The notes beneath the pieces are model-generated. The model had not been told where the DNA came from, made no database searches, and saw only the letters and a list, made by a program, of their open reading frames with translations. This document shows, one piece after another, positions 43,358 to 52,762 of a stretch of DNA of 52,864 bases. A program made the translations under genes and the position numbers. Origin of the DNA: Terriglobia bacterium (lineage in GTDB: Bacteria; Acidobacteriota; Terriglobia; Terriglobales; Acidobacteriaceae); contig JAIQFF010000017.1 of assembly GCA_020073395.1 (NCBI GenBank), positions 1-52,864 of the forward strand. Direction: 5' to 3'. Each line of letters opens with the position of its first letter. Positions within the stretch are counted from its first letter, which is position 1.

Positions 43358-44704
43358 CTATCTCGGGTAGATATTCGTGTTTAGGAATTCATTGCGGAAT
43401 TTGCCCCGTGGATCGTAGTGCTTAAGAAGCTCCTGATAGTCCGGCAATTTCGCATAGAGCGATTTCAGCCGCGAAGGCGGCATAGTGAAGAGCTTGGCCC
43501 AGTGCGGCCGCGCGTCAAAGGGCGCCAGCTGTTCTTCGATCACGGGCAATAACTCTTTGACCGCCGGCCATTCCGGCTTCCACGTAAAGTGGATCGCCAT
43601 GGATGGACGTTGGTAGCAGGTACTCATCCAAAGATCGTCGGCGTCAATAGTGCGCAACTCCGAGATAAACAGATGAGGGCCGACGCGGTCCCGCAGCTTT
43701 TCCACCGCAAGAATAGCTTCATATCCCCGGTTGCGGGGAACAAAATACTCGCTTTGCAACTCCGCCCCACTGCTAGGCGTAAAGTTCATGCGGAAATGCG
43801 GCAGCCGTTCGTACCATGGGCCCGGGATCCCCATTTGTTCGGTGCAATTTTCTGCGGAATGTCCGGCCAGTGGGTGCAGTTTCTTGGTTGCCAGCCTGGC
43901 CCCATGGAACTCCGGCGCGAATTCGAAAGATTCTCCGGGTTCGACGCGCCGTTTTATCCAAACCTGGGTGGCGCGATGATTTTGCCAGTCAGTGAAGAGA
44001 CTGACGCTGTAAGCGGTCGAAAAAATATCATCAAGATGGTTTTCCAATTGCGCCAGAGATAGATTCTCGTAAACCGCCTGTCTCACCTGGAAGGTTGGCT
44101 GTACGTCGAGCGTGACCTTGGTGACTACGCCCAATCCTCCCAGCGCCACCACTGCGCCAGGAAACCGGTCACCATCCTTTTGCCGGGACAGGGTCACAAC
44201 CTCACCATCAGACGTGACGATTTCCATCGCCGAGACAGCCGTCGACAGATTTCCATTCTTGCTGCCTGAGCCGTGAGTGGCGGTGACGCATGCGCCCGCG
44301 ACGGAAACATGCGGCAAAGAGGCCAGGTTGTGTACGGCAAGACCCTGGCCATCAATGTACGGAGCCAGTTGACCATAAGTGACCCCGCCCCCGACGGTGA
44401 CGGTACGCGACTTTGGATCTAACGCAATCTGGTCGAGAAGCTTCAGCGAGATTTGATTTTCCTTGCTATCGGCGATCCCGTTAAACGAATGGCGTGCACC
44501 GAGCGCCTTCAGCTTGTTACAGCTCTTCACCGCCTTTTGAACTTCCTCGACGGTCTTGGGCTGAAGCAGCCGGTCAGTGCTGTATTGGTAGTTGCCGGCC
44601 CAATTTGTCCGGGCCGCGGTTTGTTGCTCACCAGCCATCAAGCGGGACAGGACGCTGCCCGTGATGAGAACTCCAGATGTTTTCAGGAACTGTCGTTTAT
44701 CCAT
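43358..44704 (-). CDS. FAD-linked alditol/lactone oxidase-like protein
   Basis: 448 residues. Vanillyl-alcohol-oxidase-type FAD fold as in alditol (xylitol) oxidase and gulono-/arabinono-lactone oxidases. After an N-terminal export signal (MDKRQFLKTSGVLITGSVL) it has TNWAGNYQYSTDRLLQPKTV, KALGARHSFNGIAD with the His expected to bind FAD covalently, TVGGGVTYGQLAPYIDGQGL, VAGACVTATHGSGSKNGNLS and the C-terminal ARPHWAKLF. TNWAGNxxY is characteristic of alditol oxidases. Oxidises a polyol or sugar lactone with O2; substrate unknown. The 339-base region upstream holds its promoter. Confidence 0.87.
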   Translation of the reverse strand: MDKRQFLKTSGVLITGSVLSRLMAGEQQTAARTNWAGNYQYSTDRLLQPKTVEEVQKAVKSCNKLKALGARHSFNGIADSKENQISLKLLDQIALDPKSRTVTVGGGVTYGQLAPYIDGQGLAVHNLASLPHVSVAGACVTATHGSGSKNGNLSTAVSAMEIVTSDGEVVTLSRQKDGDRFPGAVVALGGLGVVTKVTLDVQPTFQVRQAVYENLSLAQLENHLDDIFSTAYSVSLFTDWQNHRATQVWIKRRVEPGESFEFAPEFHGARLATKKLHPLAGHSAENCTEQMGIPGPWYERLPHFRMNFTPSSGAELQSEYFVPRNRGYEAILAVEKLRDRVGPHLFISELRTIDADDLWMSTCYQRPSMAIHFTWKPEWPAVKELLPVIEEQLAPFDARPHWAKLFTMPPSRLKSLYAKLPDYQELLKHYDPRGKFRNEFLNTNIYPR

Positions 44705-45043
44705 ATTGTCCGATCAGATCGATGGCTGGCCGGGCCGCTCAAGGTTTCGTCCTGCACCATGCGGGTGCGCAGTCGCAATACTATATAGAGCCTGGGAGCG
44801 GTCAAAGCAAGATATTAAGTGGGCCACGGGCCGCTGACCGGCAAGAGCCGGAGAACGCTAGTGCGCCCATTTCTCGCACTTCTGCGATTGGTCTCGCCTG
44901 TGTACTGTTGGCCGTTGGAACCTTGTGTATCAATATCCCGGTCAATATCGCTCAGATCAGCCTGCTCACCTTGGACGTATGATCGTCGCGCTAGGGTCAC
45001 GACGACTTCCCCAGGCCGTCGCTGACAATGGAGGCATGGCTGC
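44705..45043. other. 339-bp divergent intergenic region
   Basis: No gene seen. It separates the oxidase (minus) and PIG-L gene (plus) and should carry both promoters. A worn copy of hairpin family 2 (GCGCCCATTTCTCGCACTTC, from 44863) is present, and CGGGCCGCT sequences occur twice. Confidence 0.5.
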
Positions 45044-45976
45044 GTGGAACGGCGCGACTTCTTTAAGGGAACTTTCGCTGCGGGTTTGCTTGGTGTGCCA
45101 CAAGTGCCGGCCCAGGCTGCGTCCGGCGCCGATATCGTGATCGAGCGGGCCGTTTCCGGGACACCGCACTCCGGCAAGGTCCTGGCCCTGATCACGCCTC
45201 ACTTGGATGATGGCCCGTTTTTTGCCGCCGGAACCGTGGCCAAACTCCTGCGTGAGGGCTACACCGGATATTTCATACGCACCAGCAACGACGAGAAGGA
45301 CTCCTACGACCTCACCCTGGGTGAAACCGTCCTGGGCAACGAGCGCGACGCCAGGGCCTTTCTCCAGGCATCCGGTCTGAAGCAGGTATTCGACCTCGGC
45401 TATCGCAACCACCGCATGGACGACCTGGCTCGCACGGAGATACGCGCCCGGCTGATCTTTCTGTTTCGCCTGCTGAAGGTTGACACCATCTTCAGCTACG
45501 ATCCCTGGGGACACTACGAGGAGAATCCGGACCACTACGTGACGGCCCAGGCAGTGGAAGCGGCCTGCTGGATGTCCGGTGGGCACCTGGACATGCCGGA
45601 ACACTTCGCCGCTGGTTTGAAGCCGCACAGCGTATCAGAGAAATTCTATTTTGCCCGAGGTCCGCAATTGGTGAATCGTGTAGTGGATATTGGTCCGACT
45701 TTCGAAACTAAACTCGCCTGCCTGAGAACGTGCCGGACCATGATGAACCACATGATTAAGGACCTGAACGCTTCCCTCGCTGAGCGGAAACTGCGAGTGC
45801 CGGCGTTAGCCGGCGCCGGCGACGCCGCCATTGATGAGTTCGTGAAAGTGGCGCTTGAAACCAGCGGTCGGGCGGCCGGCCAGAAATACGGCCTCGAGTA
45901 TGCCGAAGCGTTTCACTACATCGGACCCGACCGCTCCATGGAAGAGTACATAACACGCCACGCCGTGCCTTTATAA
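45044..45976 (+). CDS. Exported PIG-L-family deacetylase
   Basis: 310 residues. An export leader beginning VERRDFFKGTFAAGLLGVPQ has the Arg-Arg-Asp-Phe-Phe form seen in Tat signals. The PIG-L/LmbE fold is shown by ALITPHLDDGPFFAAGTVAK (H-x-D-D metal/catalytic motif), GETVLGNERDARAFLQASG, and DPWGHYEENPDHYVTAQAV containing the His-x2-His/HPDH-like ligand. The usual H-P-D-D-E here reads H-L-D-D-G, an uncommon variation next to the ligands. Removes N-acetyl groups from amino sugars or similar. The start is GTG 45044, with GGAGG ten bases before. Confidence 0.86.
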   Translation: MERRDFFKGTFAAGLLGVPQVPAQAASGADIVIERAVSGTPHSGKVLALITPHLDDGPFFAAGTVAKLLREGYTGYFIRTSNDEKDSYDLTLGETVLGNERDARAFLQASGLKQVFDLGYRNHRMDDLARTEIRARLIFLFRLLKVDTIFSYDPWGHYEENPDHYVTAQAVEAACWMSGGHLDMPEHFAAGLKPHSVSEKFYFARGPQLVNRVVDIGPTFETKLACLRTCRTMMNHMIKDLNASLAERKLRVPALAGAGDAAIDEFVKVALETSGRAAGQKYGLEYAEAFHYIGPDRSMEEYITRHAVPL

Positions 45977-46002
45977 CCTGCCCCGGCAGGGTTGGCATCT
46001 CT

Positions 46003-47022
46003 TCACCCAATCTGGATCAGGTCGCTGGTCTCGGGCGCGGCCGGTGCGGGGAACTGCGGCGCCCGCCACGAGTCGAATACCGATACCTGGTGGACGCAGG
46101 AGACGGTGCAATTGGGAGCGCAGGTCTTTTCCGAAAGATATTCGCGGCGAATGTCATCGACCGTGTACTTCTCCAGAGGAACGGCGGGATAGCCGCGCTG
46201 CTGGGAGCAATAGTGCACCAGGCCGTCTTCGCAAATGTAGAGATAGCGCGCGCCAGCGCGGCAGCGCCATTGATTGGGACGGCCTTGCGCAATGTTGTCC
46301 TGGAAGCCGTTGATGCGGGTGAAGCTGCTCTTCTCCATCGACTTCATTTCGTGATACACCCGGCGCTCCTCATCATTCAGCGGCTGTAGCTGCCCGGACC
46401 CGTCATGAATGATGCCGACGGTGGAGCTGAAGCCCAGACCCAGAGCACGCTTGCCGATAGTAAGTGCGTCTTCCGGATTTTTTACCCCGCCGCCTACTAC
46501 GGAATTGATGTTCACGTGGAAGTCGGCATATTCAGCCAGCAACTCCAGTTTCCGGTCCAGCACCTTCAGGCTCTTCTTTGAAACCTCGTCTGGGGTCACG
46601 TTGTCGATCGAAATCTGCAGCCATTCCAGACCGGCGCCGTTCAGGCGTTCGATGCGTTCCGCCACCAGCAGGTAGCCGTTGGTGATCAACCCGGCGATCA
46701 TGCCGCGTTTGCGAATGCGCTGGATGATTTCATCCAGCTCGGGATGGAGCAACGGCTCTCCCCCGCTGATGGTGATGACCGACGTTCCCAGTTCGGCGAG
46801 TTTGTCCACGCGCTGAAACATGGCCTCGGTGGGGACCGGCTTGGAAAAATCGTCATACTCGTTGCAGTACTCGCAAGCCAGATTGCAGCGCCGGACGGGA
46901 ATAATATGCGCCAACAGCGGATGGTCCGTGGAGGCGAACGCGCCCGCGATCATGCGCGCTCCCCGCAAGTTGCGGTGGAACGCCTTCAGACGGCGGCGCA
47001 CGGTGGTTCGAGCAGAGGCCAT
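46003..47022 (-). CDS. Radical SAM protein with SPASM-like C-terminus
   Basis: 339 residues. The SAM-cluster motif is [13 protein letters not shown] (C-x3-C-x2-C), with [28 protein letters not shown] and [15 protein letters not shown] completing the core. The C-terminal region has more Cys: [21 protein letters not shown] and [12 protein letters not shown], so an auxiliary Fe-S cluster as in SPASM proteins is likely. The N-terminal ~30 residues are basic. Such proteins modify peptides or carry out other radical reactions; no precursor peptide is visible nearby. Convergent with the PIG-L gene, 26 bases between stops. Confidence 0.87.
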   Translation of the reverse strand: MASARTTVRRRLKAFHRNLRGARMIAGAFASTDHPLLAHIIPVRRCNLACEYCNEYDDFSKPVPTEAMFQRVDKLAELGTSVITISGGEPLLHPELDEIIQRIRKRGMIAGLITNGYLLVAERIERLNGAGLEWLQISIDNVTPDEVSKKSLKVLDRKLELLAEYADFHVNINSVVGGGVKNPEDALTIGKRALGLGFSSTVGIIHDGSGQLQPLNDEERRVYHEMKSMEKSSFTRINGFQDNIAQGRPNQWRCRAGARYLYICEDGLVHYCSQQRGYPAVPLEKYTVDDIRREYLSEKTCAPNCTVSCVHQVSVFDSWRAPQFPAPAAPETSDLIQIG

Positions 47023-47196
47023 AGCTACTGCTTTATTAGAGCATAGAGGTGCCTGAAGTGCACCGATTGGTCAGCGTGTGGGAGTATTCATGGAGTGAAT
47101 GGAGAATCTGAGAACCGAGAACTGCAAACTTCGAACTGATTTTATTCACAGCCTTATGATCTCCACCCACGACTCAGGAACTCCCCCGCAGACCAG

Positions 47197-47577
47197 TCAG
47201 GAAATCAACTCGTGCCCGGCAGCCTGTAGCGTCTTCAGCGCGGACGCAGCAGATTCTTCTTTCACCAATACGTAGTCGGTATCAAAGGTTGAAATGGCAA
47301 AAATGGGGATGGCGCTCTGGGCCAGGGGATCGACAAAAGAAGCCAGGACTCCGGTCAGCGAGAACGGGAATGGGCCTTCGAGTTTGAAACAAGTCCACGG
47401 TGACTCACATTTTGCGTTTTGCGGAAGCTGGTTAGCAGGACACACGATGGACAGCTCTTCGACGGTTCGGGTTATTGAAATGAAGGGCACAGTTGCGATT
47501 GATGCCGGCAAGGGAGCATCCGGCGCCAGGCGGCAGACTGCGAAGGTGGTTGGGAGGCGCCGGAATCTTAGCTGCAT
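47197..47577 (-). CDS. ACT-domain protein
   Basis: 126 residues from ATG 47577, which has GGAG eight bases upstream; the frame extends to 47598 without a better start. The two halves look like ACT-like domains (CASTOR/ACT_7 type): FAVCRLAPDAPLPASI, FISITRTVEELSIVCPANQL, WTCFKLEGPFPFSLTGVLAS, and FAISTFDTDYVLVKEESAAS. ACT domains bind amino acids. It lies 41 bases after the Asp/Glu-type racemase gene in the same direction, so an amino-acid-sensing or dosage partner is inferred. Confidence 0.82.
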   Translation of the reverse strand: MQLRFRRLPTTFAVCRLAPDAPLPASIATVPFISITRTVEELSIVCPANQLPQNAKCESPWTCFKLEGPFPFSLTGVLASFVDPLAQSAIPIFAISTFDTDYVLVKEESAASALKTLQAAGHELIS

Positions 47578-47618
47578 AAAGTGCTCTCCGTGACCCATAA
47601 ACTAGCGCCCACAAAGTC

Positions 47619-48314
47619 TCAGGTCCTGCCGACAGCTTTCATAACCGCTGCTTTGGCCAGCAGGCGGGTTGAATCCAACGTTGGCAGCGATGACGAATCA
47701 GGTGTGACCAGCAGGGGAATCTCTGTGCATCCGAGGACTACCGCGTCGCAGCCCTGGTCGCCCAGGGTCCGGATTACATCCTGAAAATATGCCAGAGAAC
47801 GGGGAGTGAACTGGGCGTTTACCAGTTCGTCCATGATGATCTGGTTGATTTTTTCGCGCGCTTGCGGTCCCGGGATGCGATGTTCAAGGCCAACTGCTTT
47901 CAGCTTCTCGGGATAGACTGGCCCCTCCATCAGGTAGCGCGTGCCCAAGACGCCTATGCGCTTGAAATGGCTTCGGCGGGCTTCGCTCGCGACCTCCCGT
48001 GCGATGTGCAGCCAGGGGCGCGGGGAGCGGTGCTCGACCAGGTCGAAGGCCTGGTGGATAGTGTTGTCAGGGCAGATGAGGAAATCGGCCCCAGCCTTGG
48101 CTAGCTTGTCCGCCGACGAGAGCATCAGATCGGCGACGCCGGGCCAGTCGTCGGCGTAGATGCAACTCATGTACCGAGCCAGGGAGTGCGTATGCATCGA
48201 GATTTCGGGGTGGTCGTGAATCCCGATCAAATGCGTGCCCTCGAGCGCAATAGTGCGATAGCACAGTGCGGCTCCTTCCGCGCTGCAGGCGACTATGCCG
48301 ATGTGCTGTGTCAT
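47619..48314 (-). CDS. Aspartate/glutamate racemase-family protein
   Basis: 231 residues. PLP-independent amino-acid racemase fold with two catalytic thiols: Cys81 in FLICPDNTIHQAF and Cys in VVLGCTEIPLLV. Other landmarks are GIVACSAEGAALCYR and IGVLGTRYLMEGPVYPEKL. YgeA/RacX-type broad racemases look like this. Likely supplies a D-amino acid or scavenges one. Co-directional with the ACT protein downstream. A TATCTCTCTCAAT stretch upstream is not informative about control. Confidence 0.88.
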   Translation of the reverse strand: MTQHIGIVACSAEGAALCYRTIALEGTHLIGIHDHPEISMHTHSLARYMSCIYADDWPGVADLMLSSADKLAKAGADFLICPDNTIHQAFDLVEHRSPRPWLHIAREVASEARRSHFKRIGVLGTRYLMEGPVYPEKLKAVGLEHRIPGPQAREKINQIIMDELVNAQFTPRSLAYFQDVIRTLGDQGCDAVVLGCTEIPLLVTPDSSSLPTLDSTRLLAKAAVMKAVGRT

Positions 48315-48468
48315 GTGAGCATATCTCTCTCAATAAACTACCACTCGCGGCAAAATGGTAAGGGCACGGGTTGATTCGTGCGCTAAGTCGCCAGAGACCC
48401 CGGGCGCCTTAGGTTTTTGCAGCCTGTGAAGGTGCGCCCCTCGCGAGAGCGGTTCTGCCGTGCTTTAC

Positions 48469-49890
48469 CTATTCCTGGGCGGCCAGCTTCTCGACCTGCT
48501 GCAGAATCATGTCCAGATCCGGGCGCGAATAATACTTGCCGCCGACGACAACGCCAAAAATCTTGCGCGTGTTGCGGATGTCATCGAGAGGGTTTGCGTC
48601 CAGCAGCACCAGGTCGGCCACGCGCTCCAGTTCCACGACTCCGTATTTGTCCATTTTGGACATGAACAGCGCCGGGCGAAAGGTGGCGGACTGCAAGGCC
48701 TGCAAGGGAGTGAAGCCACTTTTAACCAGCCATTCCAGCTCGTCGTGCAAGCTGAATCCAGGAAACACGTAAGGGTCGGGACCGTCGCTGCCGGCCATGA
48801 ACTGTACGCCGACGCTGTGCATCGTCTTGACCAACTCCACATCGCGGGCAGCTTCGGCCTTCAGAGCCGCCAGCTCTTCCGGCGAAGTTTTTTCGCGGAG
48901 CTTCGAAGGATTCCACTGCCCGCGCACGGAGGCAGGAACGTACTTTAGTCGAGCATCGGATTCCAGGTCCGCATCGTCCATCCGGCTGTTGGTCTGGGTC
49001 CAGACCAGGGTGGGCACTTGCCAGGTGTTGCCCTGCGCAAGTTGCAGGAACAACGCGCCCGCCTTGGCCGGATCATAAGTGGCCATGATCTGCGGGCCGA
49101 GTCTCGTATACGCTGCGTAGTCGCGTTTCGCTAATGCGGCGAGGCCCTGAGCGCGAAGGTCGCCTTCCCGAGAGGAGCAGGCGAGCAGGATTCCAGTCAG
49201 GTGCTCGATACTCTTCTGCCCTGCCGTGGCAGCTTCGCGTACGCTCACAGAATAAGGAACGTGCCCGACGAACGGGATTTTCTGTTTCGCAGATTCGTCG
49301 GCAATTGCAAAATATGATTCGCGGGGAACAGAGAGTATCTTGACGAAATCCAGGTTCCGCTTTTTCACCGCGTCCACCGCCTGCCGAGCATCTTCCGGCG
49401 TATTCACGGCGATGGTTTGCCGGTCGCTCTTTCCAGCCGCCAGAAACGGGCCGGCCAGCATCAGGTGCGGACCCAGCAGTTCTCCGCTCTCGATCCGGTT
49501 GCGGCGCTCCTCGAGCACATCCGGGTCGCCCCCCATGTCCCGCACCCCGGTCACGCCGTTAGCGATGTACAGCGGGTAAATCACCCTCTCGTCCCACGCC
49601 GGGGACACGATCGCGCTATGCACATGCATGTCCCACAGTCCCGGGATCAAGTATTTGCCATTGGCATTGACGATGTGGACGTTTCGGCCCGGGCCGACAA
49701 AGCCCACCTTGGCCAGGCCGCTGATCCGCCCTTTCTTGATCACGACAGTTACACCCTGAGCGATCTCGCCGTCGCGCATGCCCACAACATTGACATTGGT
49801 GAAAATGAGCACATCGTTCGTGCTCTTCGGCTGGGACCCGGCCCACAGGTGCGTAGTCAGGAACAGCCATGCGATCAGAAATGCCCTCAT
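48469..49890 (-). CDS. Exported amidohydrolase-family protein (imidazolonepropionase/prolidase-like)
   Basis: 473 residues. Signal peptide (MRAFLIAWLFLTTHLWAGSQ). Amidohydrolase landmarks are LIPGLWDMHVHSAIV (metal HxH), VTGVRDMGG, VGHVPYSVSVREAATAG (metal His), KSIEHLTG (metal His), MAGSDGPDPYV (metal Asp) and DLVLLDANPLDDIRNT at the end. This is the acidobacterial prolidase/imidazolonepropionase-like exported type; the substrate (an N-acyl or cyclic amide) is unknown. It follows the split adenosine deaminase gene by 35 bases in the same direction. Confidence 0.88.
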   Translation of the reverse strand: MRAFLIAWLFLTTHLWAGSQPKSTNDVLIFTNVNVVGMRDGEIAQGVTVVIKKGRISGLAKVGFVGPGRNVHIVNANGKYLIPGLWDMHVHSAIVSPAWDERVIYPLYIANGVTGVRDMGGDPDVLEERRNRIESGELLGPHLMLAGPFLAAGKSDRQTIAVNTPEDARQAVDAVKKRNLDFVKILSVPRESYFAIADESAKQKIPFVGHVPYSVSVREAATAGQKSIEHLTGILLACSSREGDLRAQGLAALAKRDYAAYTRLGPQIMATYDPAKAGALFLQLAQGNTWQVPTLVWTQTNSRMDDADLESDARLKYVPASVRGQWNPSKLREKTSPEELAALKAEAARDVELVKTMHSVGVQFMAGSDGPDPYVFPGFSLHDELEWLVKSGFTPLQALQSATFRPALFMSKMDKYGVVELERVADLVLLDANPLDDIRNTRKIFGVVVGGKYYSRPDLDMILQQVEKLAAQE

Positions 49891-49925
49891 GCCCCGAGCT
49901 CCGGAAGAATGCGAATCTGGAAAAT

Positions 49926-50933
49926 CTATGTGTGGGCGGCCGCTGCGTCAAACAAATTCAGGAACGTCAACTTCCTCTCTGCGGGAAGGAAAGAGGCTTC
50001 GAAGGAGTTCCGCGCCAGTTCGCGCAGATGTTCTTCGGTAAATCCGAAAGACTGCTCGGCCAGATGGTATTCCCGAGTCAGAGAAGTACGAAACATGGCG
50101 GGATCGTCAGTGTTGAGCGTGATCATGATTCCCTGGTCAAAGTACTGACGGAGAGGGTGAGCACTCAGCGATGGACAAGAGCCGGTGCGCAGATTGCTGG
50201 TGAGGCAAATCTCCACCGGGACCTGGCGCGTGGACAGCTCTTCCACCAGTTCCGGGTCCTGCGCGGCCGTCAGTCCATGTCCGATGCGTTCGGCGCGGAG
50301 ATTGAGCGCGCCCCAGACCGACTCGGGCCCGGCATTTTCACCAGCGTGGGCGGTCAGGTGCAATCCGTTCTCGGCGGCATAGGCGTAGGCATCGCGGAAT
50401 AACTCCGGCGGTCCCTTCTGCTCGTCGCCACCGATGCCGATGGCCACCACGTTCCGCTCCCGGTGGCGCGCCGCGACTTAGAAGACTTCGCGGGCGGCAA
50501 CCGGGCCGAACTGGCGCACTGCATCGAATATCCATAACAACGAGACGCCAAAATCACGCTCACCGTTTTGGCGGCCTCGATCCAAACCTTCGAAGATCAG
50601 TTCGAAGTCCTGCTTCCGCCACAGATTGACCCCAACCGATACGTACACTTCGGCATGAAGCACGTTTTGCGCTTTGAGCCTTTCCATCAGGCGGTAGGTA
50701 ATGAGTTCGTAGTCATCTGCGGTCTGCAGGTCTTCGGTCACCGCCTTGAAGGCCATCAGGAAGCCGTTGAAATCCTGGTAGCTGTAAAGCTGTTCGACTT
50801 CGGCGAGGCTGCTGCTCTTGCCGTGGCGCTGGCGCATTTCGAGCAGGGTGGTGGGATCTATCGCGCCCTCCAGATGGAGATGCAGCTCGGCCTTGGGCAG
50901 GGTAACAATGAACGAACTTGGCTGCGACGCCAT
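49926..50933 (-). pseudogene. add: Adenosine deaminase gene with one in-frame stop
   Basis: One continuous frame of 335 codons, interrupted only by TAA at 50478-50480. Before the stop: LPKAELHLHLEGAIDPTTLL (metal HxH), DFNGFLMAFKAVTEDLQTAD and NVLHAEVYVSVG. After it, in the same frame: VAARHRERNVVAIGIGGDE, HLTAHAGENAGPESVW (metal/catalytic His and Glu), ERIGHGLTA, VEICLTSNLRTGS and ITLNTDDPAMF (Asp ligands). The codon expected there is likely GAA or AAA, one base change from TAA. The rest is unspoiled, so this is a recent nonsense mutation, a sequencing error, or readthrough. Intact it would convert adenosine to inosine. Confidence 0.88.
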
Positions 50934-50985
50934 ACTCTTCTGATTGTAGATTGAAGAGCGCGGATTTGCAGGGGAATAGCGTGCA

Positions 50986-51076
50986 GATTGAAGATTTTAG
51001 ATTTCAGACTGAAGATTACAACCCGAAGGGTTCTCGCCTTTCAAAATCTGAAATCTGAAATCTGCAATCTTCAATC
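50986..51076. repeat. Long imperfect inverted repeat between permease and deaminase
   Basis: GATTGAAGATTTTAGATTTC (50986-51005) pairs with GAAATCTGAAATCTGCAATC (near 51050-51069) and neighbouring TTCAATC (51070-51076), allowing a long imperfect hairpin. It ends four bases before the permease stop codon at 51080. Its A/T-rich CAGATTT units differ from the surrounding GC-rich sequence. Confidence 0.55.
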
Positions 51077-51079
51077 GCG

Positions 51080-52639
51080 CTAGTTCTTGGCTTTGGCGAA
51101 CTCGCTGTGATGACGGCTGTAGAAGATGTAAATGGCCAGACCAAGCGCAAGCCAGATGACGAAACGCAGCCATGTGATCACCGTCAGTCCGGTCATGAGT
51201 CCACCACACAGCAACACCGAGACCAGCGGAAACCAGGGAACAAAAGGAACGCGGAAGGCGCGGGGACGATCAGGCTGGCGGCGGCGCAGCAAGATGACGC
51301 CCAGCGACACCAGTACGAAGGCAAACAGCGTACCGATATTGGAGAGGTCGGCGGCGTCGCCGATGTCCACCAGGCCGGCGGGTATCCCTACCGCGAAGCA
51401 CGCAATCCAGGTGGACCAGTAGGGAGTCTTGAACCTGGGGTGTACAGCGGAAAAGAGCTTGGGCAGCAGGCCGTCTCTCGACATGGCGTACCAGATACGC
51501 GCCTGTCCATATTGAAAGACCAGCAGCGATGAAATCATCCCGGTGAGCGCCCCCACTACGATCACGGAGCGGAAGAACGGGTGCGCCCCCAGGTATTTCA
51601 GGGCGTAGGCTACGGGTGCTTCGGCTGCTTCGCCTGAAACGAAAGTCGTGTATTTCATCATGCCCAGCAGCACGATCGCGACCCCAACGTACAGGATGGT
51701 GCAGATGATTAGCGAAGCGATGATGCCGAAAGGCAGGTCGCGCTGCGGCGTCTTGCACTCCTCGGCTGCAGTGGATACGGAATCGAAGCCGATGTAGGTG
51801 AAGAACACGATGGCACCACCGGTGACAATTCCGGCGAACCCCGAGGGAGCGAACGGCGTCCAGTTGGCCTTATTCACCAGCATGCCGCCCACCACCAGGA
51901 AAGTGAGGATCGCGCCGATCTTGATCATCACCATGATGTTGTTGGCCCCAGCCGATTCCTTCACGCCACGGACCAGCAGCAGCGTCAGAATAAATACGAT
52001 CAGGAAGCCGGGCACATTGAAATACGCGCCGGTCCAATGTCCCGAAGCCCAGACCGGACTGGCCCATGCGCTCGGCAGGTTAATCCCGAATGCCGCCAGC
52101 TGCGCTTTGGCATATCCGCTAAAACCGACAGCTACGGCCACGTTGCTCACCACATATTCCAGGATCAAATCCCAGCCGATGATCCAGGCGAAAATCTCGC
52201 CCAGGGTCGCGTAGGAATAGGTGTAGGCGCTGCCTGCGATCGGAATCATCGATGCCAGCTCGGCATAGCACAGGCCGGCAAAACTGCAGGCAACGGCCAC
52301 CAGCAGAAACGAGATAGCGATGGAGGGTCCGGCCGCAGGACGCCCGTGCATCAAAGCTCCCGCCGTGCCTCCTGTGCGCAGGAAGTTGGAGATCAGGTCC
52401 AACACTTGCGCATGCAGGATCGAGGGCGCCGCGAAGTGTTCTCCTGCCGCAGCCGTGCCGGTGAGCACAAATATTCCCGAACCGATAATGGCGCCGATGC
52501 CGAGGGCGGTGAGCGACCACGGACCAAGCGTCTTCTTAAGACGATGGCCCGGCTCGTCGGCTTCCGCGATCAGTTTGTCGATGGACTTGCAGCAGAGCAG
52601 CTGGTTATCAGACGTGCGTACCGTTGGTGGTTGTGCCAA
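51080..52639 (-). CDS. APC-superfamily amino-acid permease
   Basis: 519 residues with about 12 to 14 membrane helices. Family signatures are GIGAIIGSGIFVLTGTAA at the first helix, FAGLCYAELASMIPIAGSAY, and IGFDSVSTAAEECKTPQRDL. It resembles the cationic amino-acid/YfnA-type permeases. A ~35-residue insert (HFAAPSILHAQVLDLISNFL followed by RTGGTAGALMHG) separates helices 1 and 2. Imports amino acids using the proton gradient; substrate not deducible. Upstream of and co-directional with the split adenosine deaminase gene. Confidence 0.9.
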   Translation of the reverse strand: MAQPPTVRTSDNQLLCCKSIDKLIAEADEPGHRLKKTLGPWSLTALGIGAIIGSGIFVLTGTAAAGEHFAAPSILHAQVLDLISNFLRTGGTAGALMHGRPAAGPSIAISFLLVAVACSFAGLCYAELASMIPIAGSAYTYSYATLGEIFAWIIGWDLILEYVVSNVAVAVGFSGYAKAQLAAFGINLPSAWASPVWASGHWTGAYFNVPGFLIVFILTLLLVRGVKESAGANNIMVMIKIGAILTFLVVGGMLVNKANWTPFAPSGFAGIVTGGAIVFFTYIGFDSVSTAAEECKTPQRDLPFGIIASLIICTILYVGVAIVLLGMMKYTTFVSGEAAEAPVAYALKYLGAHPFFRSVIVVGALTGMISSLLVFQYGQARIWYAMSRDGLLPKLFSAVHPRFKTPYWSTWIACFAVGIPAGLVDIGDAADLSNIGTLFAFVLVSLGVILLRRRQPDRPRAFRVPFVPWFPLVSVLLCGGLMTGLTVITWLRFVIWLALGLAIYIFYSRHHSEFAKAKN

Positions 52640-52762
52640 AGGTTCTGGTCTCCTGTGCTTCCGGCATCAGCAACCAGCAATTGGCACCTGGCATTCAGCC
52701 AATGAACGCCGGTTCCGCGTTCACCTCCGCTAATTGCCAAGTGCCGATGCCAACTGCTGCTC

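Noticed and set aside
45190-45230. PIG-L enzyme inactive because of H-L-D-D-G
   Set aside because: The His and both Asp of the motif are kept; the changed Glu is not a direct metal ligand in known structures, so loss of activity cannot be claimed.
46003-47022. Radical SAM peptide-maturation (RiPP) cluster
   Set aside because: No precursor-peptide gene or exporter is seen near the radical SAM gene; the neighbours are a PIG-L deacetylase and an amino-acid racemase.
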